A stretch of DNA of 64,000 nucleotides from an uncultured Lachnospiraceae bacterium (GCA_900317585.1 ONHG01000008.1:19438-83437), one strand, 5' to 3'. Positions 32,686 through 41,313 are shown, counted from the first letter of the stretch. Translations and numbers: made by a program. Notes: generated from the letters alone by a model not told the origin.

Positions 32686-32694
32686 TTATCCACA
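32686..32694 (+). promoter_or_regulatory. Single DnaA-box match
   Basis: TTATCCACA equals the DnaA consensus. It lies in the divergent gap between tadV and yaaL. One box alone is weak evidence for a function. Confidence 0.25.
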
Positions 32695-32844
32695 AAATTC
32701 GACGCTCACCGACATGCTAATCCACATTCAAACCCTTTAGTTTACTGGTTTTTCACATGTCAAAAGCACTTTTTACAAAATCTGTGAATAGAAGAAACTC
32801 TTTTGCTTATACTTGTATTAAGACTTAATTTGTTGGAGGAATTC

Positions 32845-33057
32845 ATGAAATTATTTAAAGCAACGCCTGTCAATTCTGGTTATAAAACCCTGCAGGATGA
32901 TATTAAGAAAACCACAAATGAACTTCAAATAGTTTACAATAATCTGGAAAATGTCGTGGATCCAGACCTGATTGATTATTACATCTATCAGGCCAAGGCC
33001 GTTTCAATGCGATACAAGTTTCTCATAAACTGCGCAAAGCAACTAGAAAACATATAA
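32845..33057 (+). CDS. YaaL/DUF2508 family small protein
   Basis: A 70-residue helical protein starting MKLFKATPVNSGYKTLQDDI. It resembles DUF2508 (YaaL of B. subtilis), whose function is unknown, and contains the family-like VDPDLIDYYIYQAKAVSMRY. The ATG at 32845 has GGAGG 5 nt upstream; the 14-codon extension lacks one. In other Firmicutes the gene often stands near recR; here it stands alone between Tad and flagellin genes. Confidence 0.8.
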   Translation: MKLFKATPVNSGYKTLQDDIKKTTNELQIVYNNLENVVDPDLIDYYIYQAKAVSMRYKFLINCAKQLENI

Positions 33058-33075
33058 CTTTGTGAAAAAAATTCA

Positions 33076-33114
33076 AAAAAACAGAGACCTCCTACGCAAG
33101 GAAGCCTCTGTTTT
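33076..33114. terminator. Bidirectional terminator between yaaL and fliS
   Basis: AAAACAGAG pairs with CTCTGTTTT with an inner CCTCC/GGAAG stem and A/T-runs on both sides. The fliS stop codon lies inside the hairpin. Confidence 0.8.
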
Positions 33115-33568
33115 CGTCATTCATAAAATTTTCTGTAAGGTCTGTGCGCCCATATGTCATGCCCGCATAGACCTTCTGTGCATTTCCCATAAGAGGTGCG
33201 GATTTATCCTGTCCGGCAGCAATTTCAAAGCTCTCCCGAAGCTTTTTCATAATACCGTCTGCTTCATCCACAACAGCCACCTCAAGTGAGTATAAAGCTG
33301 TGGAAAAAAGCCTTTTACAGTATGAGTACAGTGGATAAAGCTGTCCGGCAACAGGATACTTAAAATCCAACGCTCCCATCAGCTCATCTAAAGCCGCCTG
33401 CACATCAGCTACCCCCTTTTTCAAAGCCGCACTATCACCTGAACCAAGAGCATTTCTCACATCCAGGGAAAACGCAAAATAAATATCATACAAAACTAAC
33501 ACAAGCCCACCGTTATTGCATTCGCACAGCCTGCGTGTGAGCTCCTGCTTCATCTCATTTTTCATCAC
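33092..33568 (-). CDS. fliS: FliS-like flagellin chaperone
   Basis: A 158-residue helical protein. The N-terminal NGGLVLVLYDIYFAFSLDVR corresponds to the FliS segment that holds the flagellin C-terminus, and VAGQLYPLYSYCKRLFSTAL to the later helices. FliS keeps flagellin unfolded before export. It begins 3 nt after the flagellin stop and must be cotranscribed. It is somewhat diverged from the textbook FliS, so call it FliS-like. Confidence 0.8.
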   Translation of the reverse strand: MMKNEMKQELTRRLCECNNGGLVLVLYDIYFAFSLDVRNALGSGDSAALKKGVADVQAALDELMGALDFKYPVAGQLYPLYSYCKRLFSTALYSLEVAVVDEADGIMKKLRESFEIAAGQDKSAPLMGNAQKVYAGMTYGRTDLTENFMNDENRGFLA

Positions 33569-33571
33569 ATA

Positions 33572-35002
33572 TTACCTCGACAATAATGAAAGCACCTGCT
33601 GCGGCAGATCGTTCGCCTGTGCCAGCACTGAAATTCCGGCCTGATCAAGAATATTTTTTGATGCATATTCCGTCATTTCTGTTGCCATATCAGTGTCCAT
33701 AATGTTTGAATATGCACCTGTCATGTCCTCAGATGTCTCTGCCAGACTGTTCTCTGCATACTCCAGGCGGTTCTGGAAGGCTCCGATTCTCGAACGCACT
33801 CCAGTGACAAATTCTATCGCATCATCAAGTGTACTTAAAGCCTTCTCTGCTCCACCCTTTACAGTTACATCAACCGTATCCAGATACAGTGTCTCTGTTG
33901 AAACCTCAGGTATTTTAATCTTCATTTCCTGACCTTCATTGGCACCTATCTGTATAGCCATATTTCCAATATCTGAAATATCAATCTGCAGGTTTTTACT
34001 TCCCGCAGTCATATCAATATCACTGCTCAGCAGAAAATCCATCGAAAAACCGCTGTTTCCGACAACATAAACCCTGTTTCCATCAGCTCTTATGGTCTTA
34101 TCCGACAAATTGCTTCCACCTGTCACAACCGCATCTGTACCATTATTTTTTGATTCAACATTGCCACTGCCGTCTGTGGCGATCTTATATCCTGCTCCTG
34201 CAAGCGCTGAAAGTGAGGCTGAAAGCGTGATGTTTACATTGCTGTCACTGCCATAATCCTTTGATGTAAACCTGATGCCTGACTGACCAACCTCCATCGT
34301 CGTGCCCGCCTCTGTTGCCGCCTGCTGCAGTGCCTGAATATACTCATCCTGCGTCATATCGGCTTTTACATTGACACTGACACCGTTTATGGAAATTGTT
34401 CCCTCTGCAGATGGCTTTACTTCCGAAGAAATGCTTCCTGATGCCTGCGTTGCCAGACTGTTAACGGTAAGCTCATATTTTCCCGCATTAACGGTATCTG
34501 AAAAATTCGTTCTGGTGATATAGCTGTTTACCTGTGTCATATTTCCGGCGGCATCCTTTTCCCTGATATAGACACGCTGGTCGCTTGAACCGTCAAGCAG
34601 TGTTTTGGTATTGTACTCTGTGTCACCGGATATACGGTCAACCTCTTTGGTGAGCTGATTTATCTCAGACTGCAGGGCCTGCTTGTCTTCTGTCGAATAA
34701 ATATCACTGGCTCCCTGCACTGCAAGCTCCCTGATTCTTTGAAGCATGCTTGTAACCTCATTTAGTGCGCCATCAGCTATTCTCATGACATTCTGGGCAT
34801 CTGACGAATTTGATTTTGCCTGGTCAAGAGCTGCAATCTGGGCCTTCATCTTGTTGGAAATTGCCATTCCCGCCGGATTATCCTCTGCCGAATTTATTTT
34901 ATATCCGCTTGAAAGTCTCCTCATTGACTGTGATAATCTGTTTTCGGTGCCAAGAAGCTGTCTGTTTGCTCTAACGGCACTCATATTCCTATTTATCTTC
35001 AT
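33572..35002 (-). CDS. Flagellin
   Basis: A 476-residue flagellin. The conserved N-terminal D0/D1 domain (about 1-170) starts MKINRNMSAVRANRQLLGTE and contains LQRIRELAVQGASD, very close to the TLR5-recognised segment. The middle (about 175-385) is a variable Thr/Ser/Gly-rich domain exposed on the filament. The C-terminal D1/D0 domain ends ANDLPQQVLSLLSR. A sigma-28-like promoter lies 68 bp upstream. fliS follows directly; no other flagellar structural genes are in the window. Confidence 0.96.
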   Translation of the reverse strand: MKINRNMSAVRANRQLLGTENRLSQSMRRLSSGYKINSAEDNPAGMAISNKMKAQIAALDQAKSNSSDAQNVMRIADGALNEVTSMLQRIRELAVQGASDIYSTEDKQALQSEINQLTKEVDRISGDTEYNTKTLLDGSSDQRVYIREKDAAGNMTQVNSYITRTNFSDTVNAGKYELTVNSLATQASGSISSEVKPSAEGTISINGVSVNVKADMTQDEYIQALQQAATEAGTTMEVGQSGIRFTSKDYGSDSNVNITLSASLSALAGAGYKIATDGSGNVESKNNGTDAVVTGGSNLSDKTIRADGNRVYVVGNSGFSMDFLLSSDIDMTAGSKNLQIDISDIGNMAIQIGANEGQEMKIKIPEVSTETLYLDTVDVTVKGGAEKALSTLDDAIEFVTGVRSRIGAFQNRLEYAENSLAETSEDMTGAYSNIMDTDMATEMTEYASKNILDQAGISVLAQANDLPQQVLSLLSR

Positions 35003-35069
35003 TCAAATTCCTCTCTATAATCCTAAAAGCATCCCTGCTGTTATATTAACCATCCTTGTCATGTTAAAT

Positions 35070-35096
35070 ATATCGAACATATCAAAAAAATTCTTA
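35070..35096 (-). promoter_or_regulatory. Sigma-28 (SigD/FliA)-type flagellin promoter
   Basis: On the minus strand TAAG, 15 bases, then TTCGATAT resembles the consensus TAAA-N15-GCCGATAA with the exact spacing, upstream of flagellin. Confidence 0.6.
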
Positions 35097-35106
35097 ATAG
35101 TATAAT

Positions 35107-35135
35107 TTGCATTTAACTGCAAATCGTATTATAAT
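35107..35135 (+). promoter_or_regulatory. Probable promoter of the DUF1858 gene
   Basis: TTGCAT and TATAAT are 17 bp apart. The -35 is overlapped by TTTGCA-6-TGCAAA, a possible operator. Confidence 0.5.
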
Positions 35136-35169
35136 AGGCACATTAAAAGACTAATAGGAGGAAACAATA

Positions 35170-35379
35170 ATGGCTAGAGTTACCAAGGACACTATGATTG
35201 GCGATCTTCTTCAGATTGACCAGAACGTGGCACCATTACTTTTAAATATCGGCATGCACTGTCTTGGATGCCCATCATCACAGATGGAGACAATCGAAGA
35301 GGCTGCCATGGTTCACGGACTTGACCCTGATGATCTTGTTGTTGAAATCAACACATTCATCGATCACGATTTGGGTTAA
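35170..35379 (+). CDS. DUF1858 domain protein (69 aa)
   Basis: A small protein of the DUF1858 family, which also forms the N-terminal part of ScdA/RIC-type proteins. It has the core MIGDLLQIDQNVAPLLLNIG followed by the HCLGCPSSQ motif (CxxC), likely to bind a metal or take part in redox chemistry. Function is unknown in stand-alone form. GGAGG stands before the ATG. It has its own promoter and terminator. Confidence 0.9.
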   Translation: MARVTKDTMIGDLLQIDQNVAPLLLNIGMHCLGCPSSQMETIEEAAMVHGLDPDDLVVEINTFIDHDLG

Positions 35380-35390
35380 TTTATCACACA

Positions 35391-35421
35391 AAAACGGCTT
35401 GCGCATGTGCAGGCCGTTTTT
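35391..35421 (+). terminator. Terminator after the DUF1858 gene
   Basis: AAAACGGC-TTGC pairs with GCAG-GCCGTTTT and is followed by TTATAG. A/T-runs on both sides make it possibly bidirectional with mecA. Confidence 0.85.
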
Positions 35422-35445
35422 TATAGCTATTAATTAAATTAAATT

Positions 35446-36186
35446 TTAAAGTGCCTCTAATACCTTAAGCGCATTCTCCTTCAAAATCACATTGCCATGC
35501 TCCTTGAAAAAAGCCTCGGCAGCCTGTGTATAATTCCTCTGATATGCGTATTCTGACACTATGTTACATACCTTGTTGAACTCCTGCGGAGTGTGCTCTC
35601 CCTTGTGGGCGACAAGATAATATTTATTTTCTGAAGCATTCTTGTACAAATCATTTCTGCCCTTGTAAAAGCCTGAAAGCACATGTGCCATTCTGCAGAC
35701 CTCTTCAAATCTGCCAAATTCAAACATCTTTACTATATCTGTCTGCTCACTGACTTTTGCAGTTGCAGTGTCATTCTGCTCCTCTTTTGCTTCATCCTCA
35801 GCCTCTTTCTTAAGCCTCTCAAACAAATCCAGAATATCATCTGCACCCTTTATAACAGGCGCCTTCTTCGCATCCGGTATTGCATCAAAATCTTCATCCG
35901 ACTCCGAAAACCTGGAAAATCTTGTATCCAGCTCTTCAGGATATTCAACCTTTGTGATAATAAGGACTATAGATTCTGACGGCAGCGGAATCGCCTCCAC
36001 CATCAACGGAATATCGTTTGTCTCAAAGCCAAATTCATCATTTGCCTGTTCTATCATATCTCTGAAAAGATTTTTTGCTTTATCTGAACCATAAGCCAGT
36101 TCGCTTAATTTAATATGTCTGTCCGCCAAATCCTCACTGGTCAGCGTACAGCGAATCTGATTATCATTTACTTTCTCGATTTTCAT
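35446..36186 (-). CDS. mecA: Adaptor protein MecA
   Basis: A 246-residue MecA/YpbH family adaptor that delivers substrates to the ClpC unfoldase. The N-terminal substrate domain begins MKIEKVNDNQIRCTLTSEDL, a charged linker (about residues 95-140) is rich in Asp, Glu and Lys, and the C-terminal ClpC-binding domain (about 150-240) has the features expected. It may control competence or sporulation factors by proteolysis. It is monocistronic. Confidence 0.9.
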   Translation of the reverse strand: MKIEKVNDNQIRCTLTSEDLADRHIKLSELAYGSDKAKNLFRDMIEQANDEFGFETNDIPLMVEAIPLPSESIVLIITKVEYPEELDTRFSRFSESDEDFDAIPDAKKAPVIKGADDILDLFERLKKEAEDEAKEEQNDTATAKVSEQTDIVKMFEFGRFEEVCRMAHVLSGFYKGRNDLYKNASENKYYLVAHKGEHTPQEFNKVCNIVSEYAYQRNYTQAAEAFFKEHGNVILKENALKVLEAL

Positions 36187-36294
36187 TCAAATCATATCCT
36201 TCTCTGAAAATTTTCTATAATTTGCAAAACTATTATAATAAACAGTCGTCATAATGTAAAGCATACAGGCTATTAAAAAAAAATAAAAAAGTTG

Positions 36295-36323
36295 TTGCAA
36301 AATTGTTACAGGTATGATATAAG
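36295..36323 (+). promoter_or_regulatory. Probable promoter of the kinase gene
   Basis: TTGCAA (36295-36300) and TATAAG (36318-36323) are 17 bp apart. On the minus strand TGTAAC-AATTT-TGCAAC overlaps, one base from the WalR pattern. Confidence 0.45.
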
Positions 36324-36360
36324 TTAACCATGAGATGTGCGCCCGACCCCAAAGGAGCGT

Positions 36361-37725
36361 ATGAATTTTAACAAACAACTTTTGTTTGGCAAGTATGAGC
36401 TCATAAAGAGCTTGGGTACCGGAAGCTCCGGTAGTGTTACACTTGTCAGACACGTATCTATGGATCAGGACAGAGCTTTAAAAACTATCCCTAAAGACTC
36501 AGCTTTCTCCTCATCCGCTTTATCAGAGGCAAGACTTCTTAAATCTCTCGACCATCCGTCTGTGCCACATATTTATGATTTCGAGGAAGACGAATCATTT
36601 TATTATATTGTGGAGGAATATATTGACGGCGAGACTTTAGATGCATTTTTGCTTCATCAACAGTTAATTTCCCCAGGTTTATTTTTTAATATTTGTGAGC
36701 AGCTATGTGATGTATTTATATATCTTCACTCACAGACACCGGTTCCTGTAATATACAGGGATCTTAAACCGGAACATATTATAGTATGCCATAATCAGCT
36801 TAAATTAATTGATTTTGGAGTATCATCATATGTTTCCAATACAGGAAATAACTTCAATCACTATGGGAATATAGATTTTTCTGCACCGGAAAGCTTTACT
36901 GACGATACAATTACAACGGCGGCAGATATTTACAGCCTTGGTCAGCTTCTGCAACATATTCTGACCTTTACCCCCAATAATTTTTCCCATAAGTTCCAAC
37001 ATATTATCCAAAAAGCAACATCATCTGATGTGCCCCTGCGCTACTCCACTGTTGCCGGGCTATATCAGGACTTAAAAAAAATAAAAGAAACCATTGGTCA
37101 GCCACATCTCATACACAAAATAGCAGTTTTAGGCAGTAACAGAGGCTGCGGTACCACACATGTGGCCATATCGCTGGCTTGTGAGCTGAATTTTCTTGGT
37201 TATCGCGGAATATATATTGATTGTGTCCATGACGGCATCCTCTGCGGTAACCGCGACGAACTAAATATTTTTAATCAAAAAAACGGATATTATTATTACA
37301 GAAGCTTTCAGGGCATACCCGACTACTCGGAGGGTATACAATTTGATGTCCCGGACGATGCTATTCTGATATATGATCTTGGCACTGATGTGTGCAACGA
37401 GAAAATCTATGATATGGATCTCGTACTATACGTATGCAGCGGCGGGTTCTGGCATCTGAATGATATATTTAAAAATCATTCATTCCTTCAAAAAACAACA
37501 GCTACCCTTAAGGTGATATGTAATATGTGCAGCAAAAAAGAAGCCTCAGCTATTGCATCACTTCTTAACTGCAGTGTTTATCATTTTCCTTTTGACAGTG
37601 ATTTATTTAAAAACACCTCTCAGAAGGAGGCACTAACATTAAAACTGCTTAAACTAAAAGGAGGAGCTTCGCCATCAGATATATTAAAAGGGTATTTAAA
37701 AAATTCCATACTTCACCACAGGTAA
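36361..37725 (+). CDS. Ser/Thr protein kinase fused to a P-loop-like GTTH domain
   Basis: A 454-residue cytoplasmic protein. The PknB-like kinase domain (about 1-255) has the Gly loop LGTGSSGSV, the VAIK-type lysine in ALKTI, YRDLKPEHI as catalytic loop and DFG (LIDFGVS). The Mg-binding Asn of HRDLKPEN is His here. The C-terminal half (about 265-450) is MinD/ParA-like, but the loop reads GSNRGCGTTHVAISLA without the usual lysines. Both halves may be regulatory. ATG 36361 follows AAAGGAG closely; GTG 36337 is the alternative. It is followed by a second GTTH protein in another frame. Confidence 0.82.
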   Translation: MNFNKQLLFGKYELIKSLGTGSSGSVTLVRHVSMDQDRALKTIPKDSAFSSSALSEARLLKSLDHPSVPHIYDFEEDESFYYIVEEYIDGETLDAFLLHQQLISPGLFFNICEQLCDVFIYLHSQTPVPVIYRDLKPEHIIVCHNQLKLIDFGVSSYVSNTGNNFNHYGNIDFSAPESFTDDTITTAADIYSLGQLLQHILTFTPNNFSHKFQHIIQKATSSDVPLRYSTVAGLYQDLKKIKETIGQPHLIHKIAVLGSNRGCGTTHVAISLACELNFLGYRGIYIDCVHDGILCGNRDELNIFNQKNGYYYYRSFQGIPDYSEGIQFDVPDDAILIYDLGTDVCNEKIYDMDLVLYVCSGGFWHLNDIFKNHSFLQKTTATLKVICNMCSKKEASAIASLLNCSVYHFPFDSDLFKNTSQKEALTLKLLKLKGGASPSDILKGYLKNSILHHR

Positions 37726-38276
37726 TTGGGGTCTGTGGCATTGAACACAATGTAGGCACCACTCATATATGCCTGGCTCTCTGTAATTATATGAGAAACA
37801 GATACAAATATAGAACCGCTTACGTTGAACTAAATGGTACGCATGAGATCTGCGCACTGGCACCGTGTAACGACAAAGAAGTATTTACATATAAAAATGT
37901 GGACTTTTATCCTCACGCAATCATTCCCACACTTACAAAGGTTCTAAATATGAACTACGATCGCGTGATAGTTGATTTCGGCATAATAAACATAAATACC
38001 TTAAAGGAATTTATGCGGTGTGATGTAAAGCTTTCAGTGTGTACACACAGCAAATGGAATACCGGCACCTTAAGCGATACGCTGAATTTCTTTGAATCAA
38101 ATAAAATAACAAATTCAAAAGGGCCTAAGCTATTGTTCAATCTCGTGGAAAAGGAAAAAACAATACCAAACCATAATATTAAATACCAAACGGCAGGCTT
38201 TCCTTATTTAGAGGATCCGTTCCTCATTAACAGCAGCCTTTTTGGCACTCTGGACAAGATATCAGAAAGGAATTAA
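37674..38276 (+). CDS. Second GTTH-motif P-loop-like protein, start codon unclear
   Basis: About 200 residues in the -1 frame relative to the kinase. The first ATG (37791) would cut off the loop GVCGIEHNVGTTHICLALCN, which shares GTTH with the kinase C-terminus, so the true start is upstream. There is no ATG, GTG or TTG between that loop and the preceding stop. An in-frame ATC at 37674 has AGGAGG 9 nt upstream. A second possibility is -1 frameshifting at T TTA AAA (37695-37701). The end of the protein has DYRVIVDFG-like Walker B (MNYDRVIVDFGI). Function unknown; coordinates from the ATC are a proposal. Confidence 0.55.
   Translation: MRYIKRVFKKFHTSPQVIGVCGIEHNVGTTHICLALCNYMRNRYKYRTAYVELNGTHEICALAPCNDKEVFTYKNVDFYPHAIIPTLTKVLNMNYDRVIVDFGIININTLKEFMRCDVKLSVCTHSKWNTGTLSDTLNFFESNKITNSKGPKLLFNLVEKEKTIPNHNIKYQTAGFPYLEDPFLINSSLFGTLDKISERN
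37695..37738 (+). promoter_or_regulatory. Possible -1 frameshift signal at the end of the kinase gene
   Basis: The heptamer T-TTA-AAA lies in the kinase frame, 14 nt before a CCACAG/CTGTGG hairpin. AGGAGG is 30 nt upstream. The spacing to the hairpin is longer than usual (5-9 nt), so this is only a candidate. Confidence 0.3.
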
Positions 38277-38285
38277 TATATCACG

Positions 38286-38372
38286 ATGAAATATGACGTC
38301 TTAAACCAGTTGTTTATTGATTTTATGTCAGAGGGATTTAGTGGATTTGTACTTATAATCCCGGCCATTTAA
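38286..38372 (+). other. Short ORF (28 codons), possibly a gene remnant
   Basis: ATG at 38286 opens MKYDVLNQLFIDFMSEGF and stops after 28 codons. No good ribosome site is near. The 470-bp gap between the GTTH gene and the GH18 gene holds nothing else convincing except a hairpin (38591-38634) and the promoter at 38679. Confidence 0.25.
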
Positions 38373-38590
38373 CCTTGTATTTTTCAGATTATCGGGAGGT
38401 GTTTATTTAAGAAAATAGTTTTATTATTGATATTTTGCAGAAACTTATAAATTAGTGAATTAAATTGGGTCAGAGGGAAGCGTATTCATATACTTTAAGG
38501 AATTGATGTCAGCTTTACGAATAATTTTATCCCTCTCCCATAGACAAATGCTACAATTAAAACATTATTAAAAGACATATTTAAAAAGAA

Positions 38591-38634
38591 GATTTATGTG
38601 CGCGGATATATTATTTACATCCGCGCCATAAATC
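38591..38634. terminator. Hairpin in the gap before the GH18 gene
   Basis: GATTTATG-GCGCGGAT pairs with ATCCGCGC-CATAAATC, a long GC-rich stem. No long T-run follows, so it may be a terminator of limited strength or an RNA structure. Confidence 0.5.
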
Positions 38635-38678
38635 ATATTATGATTTTCTTAAATTATTACAAACTTATTGCATATTGT

Positions 38679-38707
38679 TTGAATATGGATTACCACAATG
38701 GTATAAT
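38679..38707 (+). promoter_or_regulatory. Probable promoter of the GH18 gene
   Basis: TTGAAT and TATAAT are exactly 17 bp apart, 40 bp before the ATG. Confidence 0.65.
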
Positions 38708-38746
38708 TAATGTAATGTAATTATAATTAAGAAAGGATTTCCACAC

Positions 38747-40480
38747 ATGAAAAAAAAGATTTTACCGGCAGCCATTATTGTCGGATTGATTATTCTTATT
38801 CTAGGAATTATTGGAATTTCGTCACTTATAAGGAAATATACGCCTACAAAGGAAACAGAGGATTTAAATAAGTATTTTAATATTTCATCTGAAGATGAAT
38901 CAGCACTTATTGTTGATAACACAGTCTCTGATTCGAAGGCTAAACTAATAGATGGTAAAATATACGTGGATTACAATTTCGTTCACGATTCATTAAATTC
39001 ACGCTTTTACTGGGATGCAAACGAAAACGTATTACTTTATACTACAGCAGCAGATATTGTTTCTGCCGCCGCTGACAGCAGTACTTACACTGTGACAAAG
39101 CAGGCCAATGACTTTGGTTATCCTATTGTAAAGGCTACATCGTCATCAGCTCTCATTGCGCTTGACTATGTAAAGCAGTTCTCAAATATAACCTACAAAT
39201 CATATGACAAGCCTTCCCGCACTGTTATTACGACAAGCTGGGGAAAGATTGAAACTGCATCCACAGCTAAATCCACACAGCTACGTGTGAAGGGTGGCAT
39301 TAAAAGTCCTATCCTTAAACAGGTTAAAAAGGGCGAATCGCTGACCATATTGGAAAAAGGCACAAAATGGGATAAGGCTGCCTCCAAGGATGGCATAGTT
39401 GGCTATATAAAGGCGAGCACTTTATCAGATATCAAAACCACCGAGCTCAAAAACAATGATTATACAGAGGAAGCCTTCACCCATATAAAGAAGGACAAGG
39501 ATATATGTCTTGCATGGCATCAGATAACCAACAAATCGTCCAATTCAAAGGTAGCTAATGTCATATCATCCACCAAGGGTGTCAATGTCATGTCACCTAC
39601 ATGGTTTTATCTGAATGACAACAATGGAGGTCTCGCAGATCTGGCAAGCAAGGATTACGTAAATTACTGTCATTCACAGGGCATTGAGGTATGGGGCCTT
39701 TTCAGCAATCTTGAGAATAAAAATGTTGATGCTGCATCTGTACTCACACACACATCTACCAGAACCACTCTCATCAATCAGATTATGTCTGCCGCATTCA
39801 ACTATGAGCTTGATGGAGTAAATATTGATTTTGAAAATATCACTAAGGAGGCCTACGGTGATTCGTATATTGAATTTATCAGAGAGCTTGCTATTAAATG
39901 CCATAACAACGGAATCTCACTTTCTGTCGATGTGACTGTTCCTGCAAGCTACAACAAGTTCTTTAACAGGGCTGATATGGCTAATTTTGCAGACTACGTA
40001 ATCATCATGGGCTACGACGAGCATTATAACGGCTCTGACGCTGGCTCTGTTGCCTCTCTTCCATGGGTTACAACAGGATTAAATGACACCCTGAAAGAGG
40101 TGCCGGCTGACCAGGTTATCCTTGGAATGCCACTGTACACAAGGATTTGGGAGCTGACTCCAAAGGATGCTGATAATCCTGTTACAGATACCGCTGACCA
40201 ATCACAGTACAATATAACCTCATCTGTATATGGCATGGACGCGGCTGCTGCACAGGTGAGTGGCAATAATGCCACAGCATCACCGGATGAGGAAACCGGA
40301 CAAAACTACGCTGAGTGGAATGCCAACAATAAGCTCTACAAGGTTTGGCTTGAGGATAATACTTCTCTGGAAAAGCGCCTTGAACTCGTTGACAAAAATA
40401 AACTTGCCGGCGCTGCCTTCTGGAAGCTTGGATTTGAAAACTCATCTATATGGGACATTGTAATCAAATATCTTGATTAA
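38747..40480 (+). CDS. Secreted SH3-GH18 wall hydrolase (YaaH/SleL-like)
   Basis: A 577-residue exported protein. A membrane/signal helix (residues 5-28) is followed by a copper-amine-oxidase-N-like segment (about 55-165), an SH3-like domain (about 172-230, with LRVKGGIKSPILKQVKKGES) and a GH18 glycosidase domain (about 255-577). The catalytic motif LDGVNIDFENI has the required Asp and Glu. YaaH/SleL enzymes cut cortex peptidoglycan in spores, so a wall or spore role is likely. The gene has a good promoter and stands before an amidase gene. Confidence 0.9.
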   Translation: MKKKILPAAIIVGLIILILGIIGISSLIRKYTPTKETEDLNKYFNISSEDESALIVDNTVSDSKAKLIDGKIYVDYNFVHDSLNSRFYWDANENVLLYTTAADIVSAAADSSTYTVTKQANDFGYPIVKATSSSALIALDYVKQFSNITYKSYDKPSRTVITTSWGKIETASTAKSTQLRVKGGIKSPILKQVKKGESLTILEKGTKWDKAASKDGIVGYIKASTLSDIKTTELKNNDYTEEAFTHIKKDKDICLAWHQITNKSSNSKVANVISSTKGVNVMSPTWFYLNDNNGGLADLASKDYVNYCHSQGIEVWGLFSNLENKNVDAASVLTHTSTRTTLINQIMSAAFNYELDGVNIDFENITKEAYGDSYIEFIRELAIKCHNNGISLSVDVTVPASYNKFFNRADMANFADYVIIMGYDEHYNGSDAGSVASLPWVTTGLNDTLKEVPADQVILGMPLYTRIWELTPKDADNPVTDTADQSQYNITSSVYGMDAAAAQVSGNNATASPDEETGQNYAEWNANNKLYKVWLEDNTSLEKRLELVDKNKLAGAAFWKLGFENSSIWDIVIKYLD

Positions 40481-40538
40481 TGCGGTTACCAAAATAATAT
40501 GAATATCTGCATAATCTGCACATATAATTTACAAAAAC

Positions 40539-40573
40539 ACCCGATGCAATTAATTGATTTAAATGTATCGGGT
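40539..40573 (+). terminator. Terminator after the GH18 gene
   Basis: ACCCGATGCA pairs with TGTATCGGGT (one G-U) and is followed by TTATCTTTG. Confidence 0.65.
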
Positions 40574-40590
40574 TTATCTTTGGTTATTGT

Positions 40591-41313
40591 ATGGAATCAT
40601 CTATTAATTTTTTTAGAAAAAATCGTTACTGTCTGATCCTTGCCCTGTTTATTTTATCTTTTTATTCCGGAAGAAGCATCTGTGCTCTTGCCGAAAATCA
40701 TGCTGTTACGGCTGATTCTCCAACTATTGTCATAGATGCCGGCCATGGTGGTATAGACCCGGGCAAAATCTCAGCATCCGGTATTGAGGAGAAGGATATT
40801 AATCTGAGTATAGCTCTGTACTTGAAGCAGTTGCTTGAAAATCACGGATATAATGTTGTCATGACCAGAACAACCGACTGTGATCTGTCCTCAAAAAACT
40901 CTAAGCATCCCAAAACTGAGGATTTATCAAAAAGAACTGCTCTCATGTCACAAAACAATGTGGCTGCCAGTGTGAGCATTCATCAAAATAGCTTCGAGGA
41001 TTCCTCTTCCTACGGTCCTCAGGTATTTTATTTTTATTCATCTGCGTCAGGTAAAGCCCTTGCCGGTTCTGTCCTTTCTGCTTTAAACGCTTCTCTTGGA
41101 ATAAAGCAGCCCCGGCAAATCAAAGCTAATAAAGATTATTTCATATTAAAAAAATCCACATCCCCTTCTGTTATTGTGGAATGTGGATTTCTCAGTAATC
41201 CGGACGAAACACTGCTGCTTTCTGATAAAACATATCAAAAAAAGCTTGCTCAGGCTATATATATCGGAATTACGGACTATCTTAATCAAGCATATCCGAA
41301 ATATTTACAATAA
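40591..41313 (+). CDS. N-acetylmuramoyl-L-alanine amidase (CwlD-type)
   Basis: A 240-residue Amidase_3 enzyme. A signal or anchor helix (about residues 12-32) precedes the zinc site: VIDAGHGGIDPGK with His, INLSIALYLKQ with the Glu, SVSIHQNSFED with the second His and VIVECGFLSNPDE with the catalytic Glu. It cuts the lactyl-amide bond of peptidoglycan. CwlD is needed for cortex maturation, which would fit the GH18 enzyme before it. Its 3' end overlaps the end of the gene on the other strand by 32 bases. Confidence 0.93.
   Translation: MESSINFFRKNRYCLILALFILSFYSGRSICALAENHAVTADSPTIVIDAGHGGIDPGKISASGIEEKDINLSIALYLKQLLENHGYNVVMTRTTDCDLSSKNSKHPKTEDLSKRTALMSQNNVAASVSIHQNSFEDSSSYGPQVFYFYSSASGKALAGSVLSALNASLGIKQPRQIKANKDYFILKKSTSPSVIVECGFLSNPDETLLLSDKTYQKKLAQAIYIGITDYLNQAYPKYLQ

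Noticed and set aside
32686-32694. DnaA box as sign of a chromosomal origin
   Set aside because: Single perfect box, no dnaA or dnaN near and no cluster; recorded only as a weak site.
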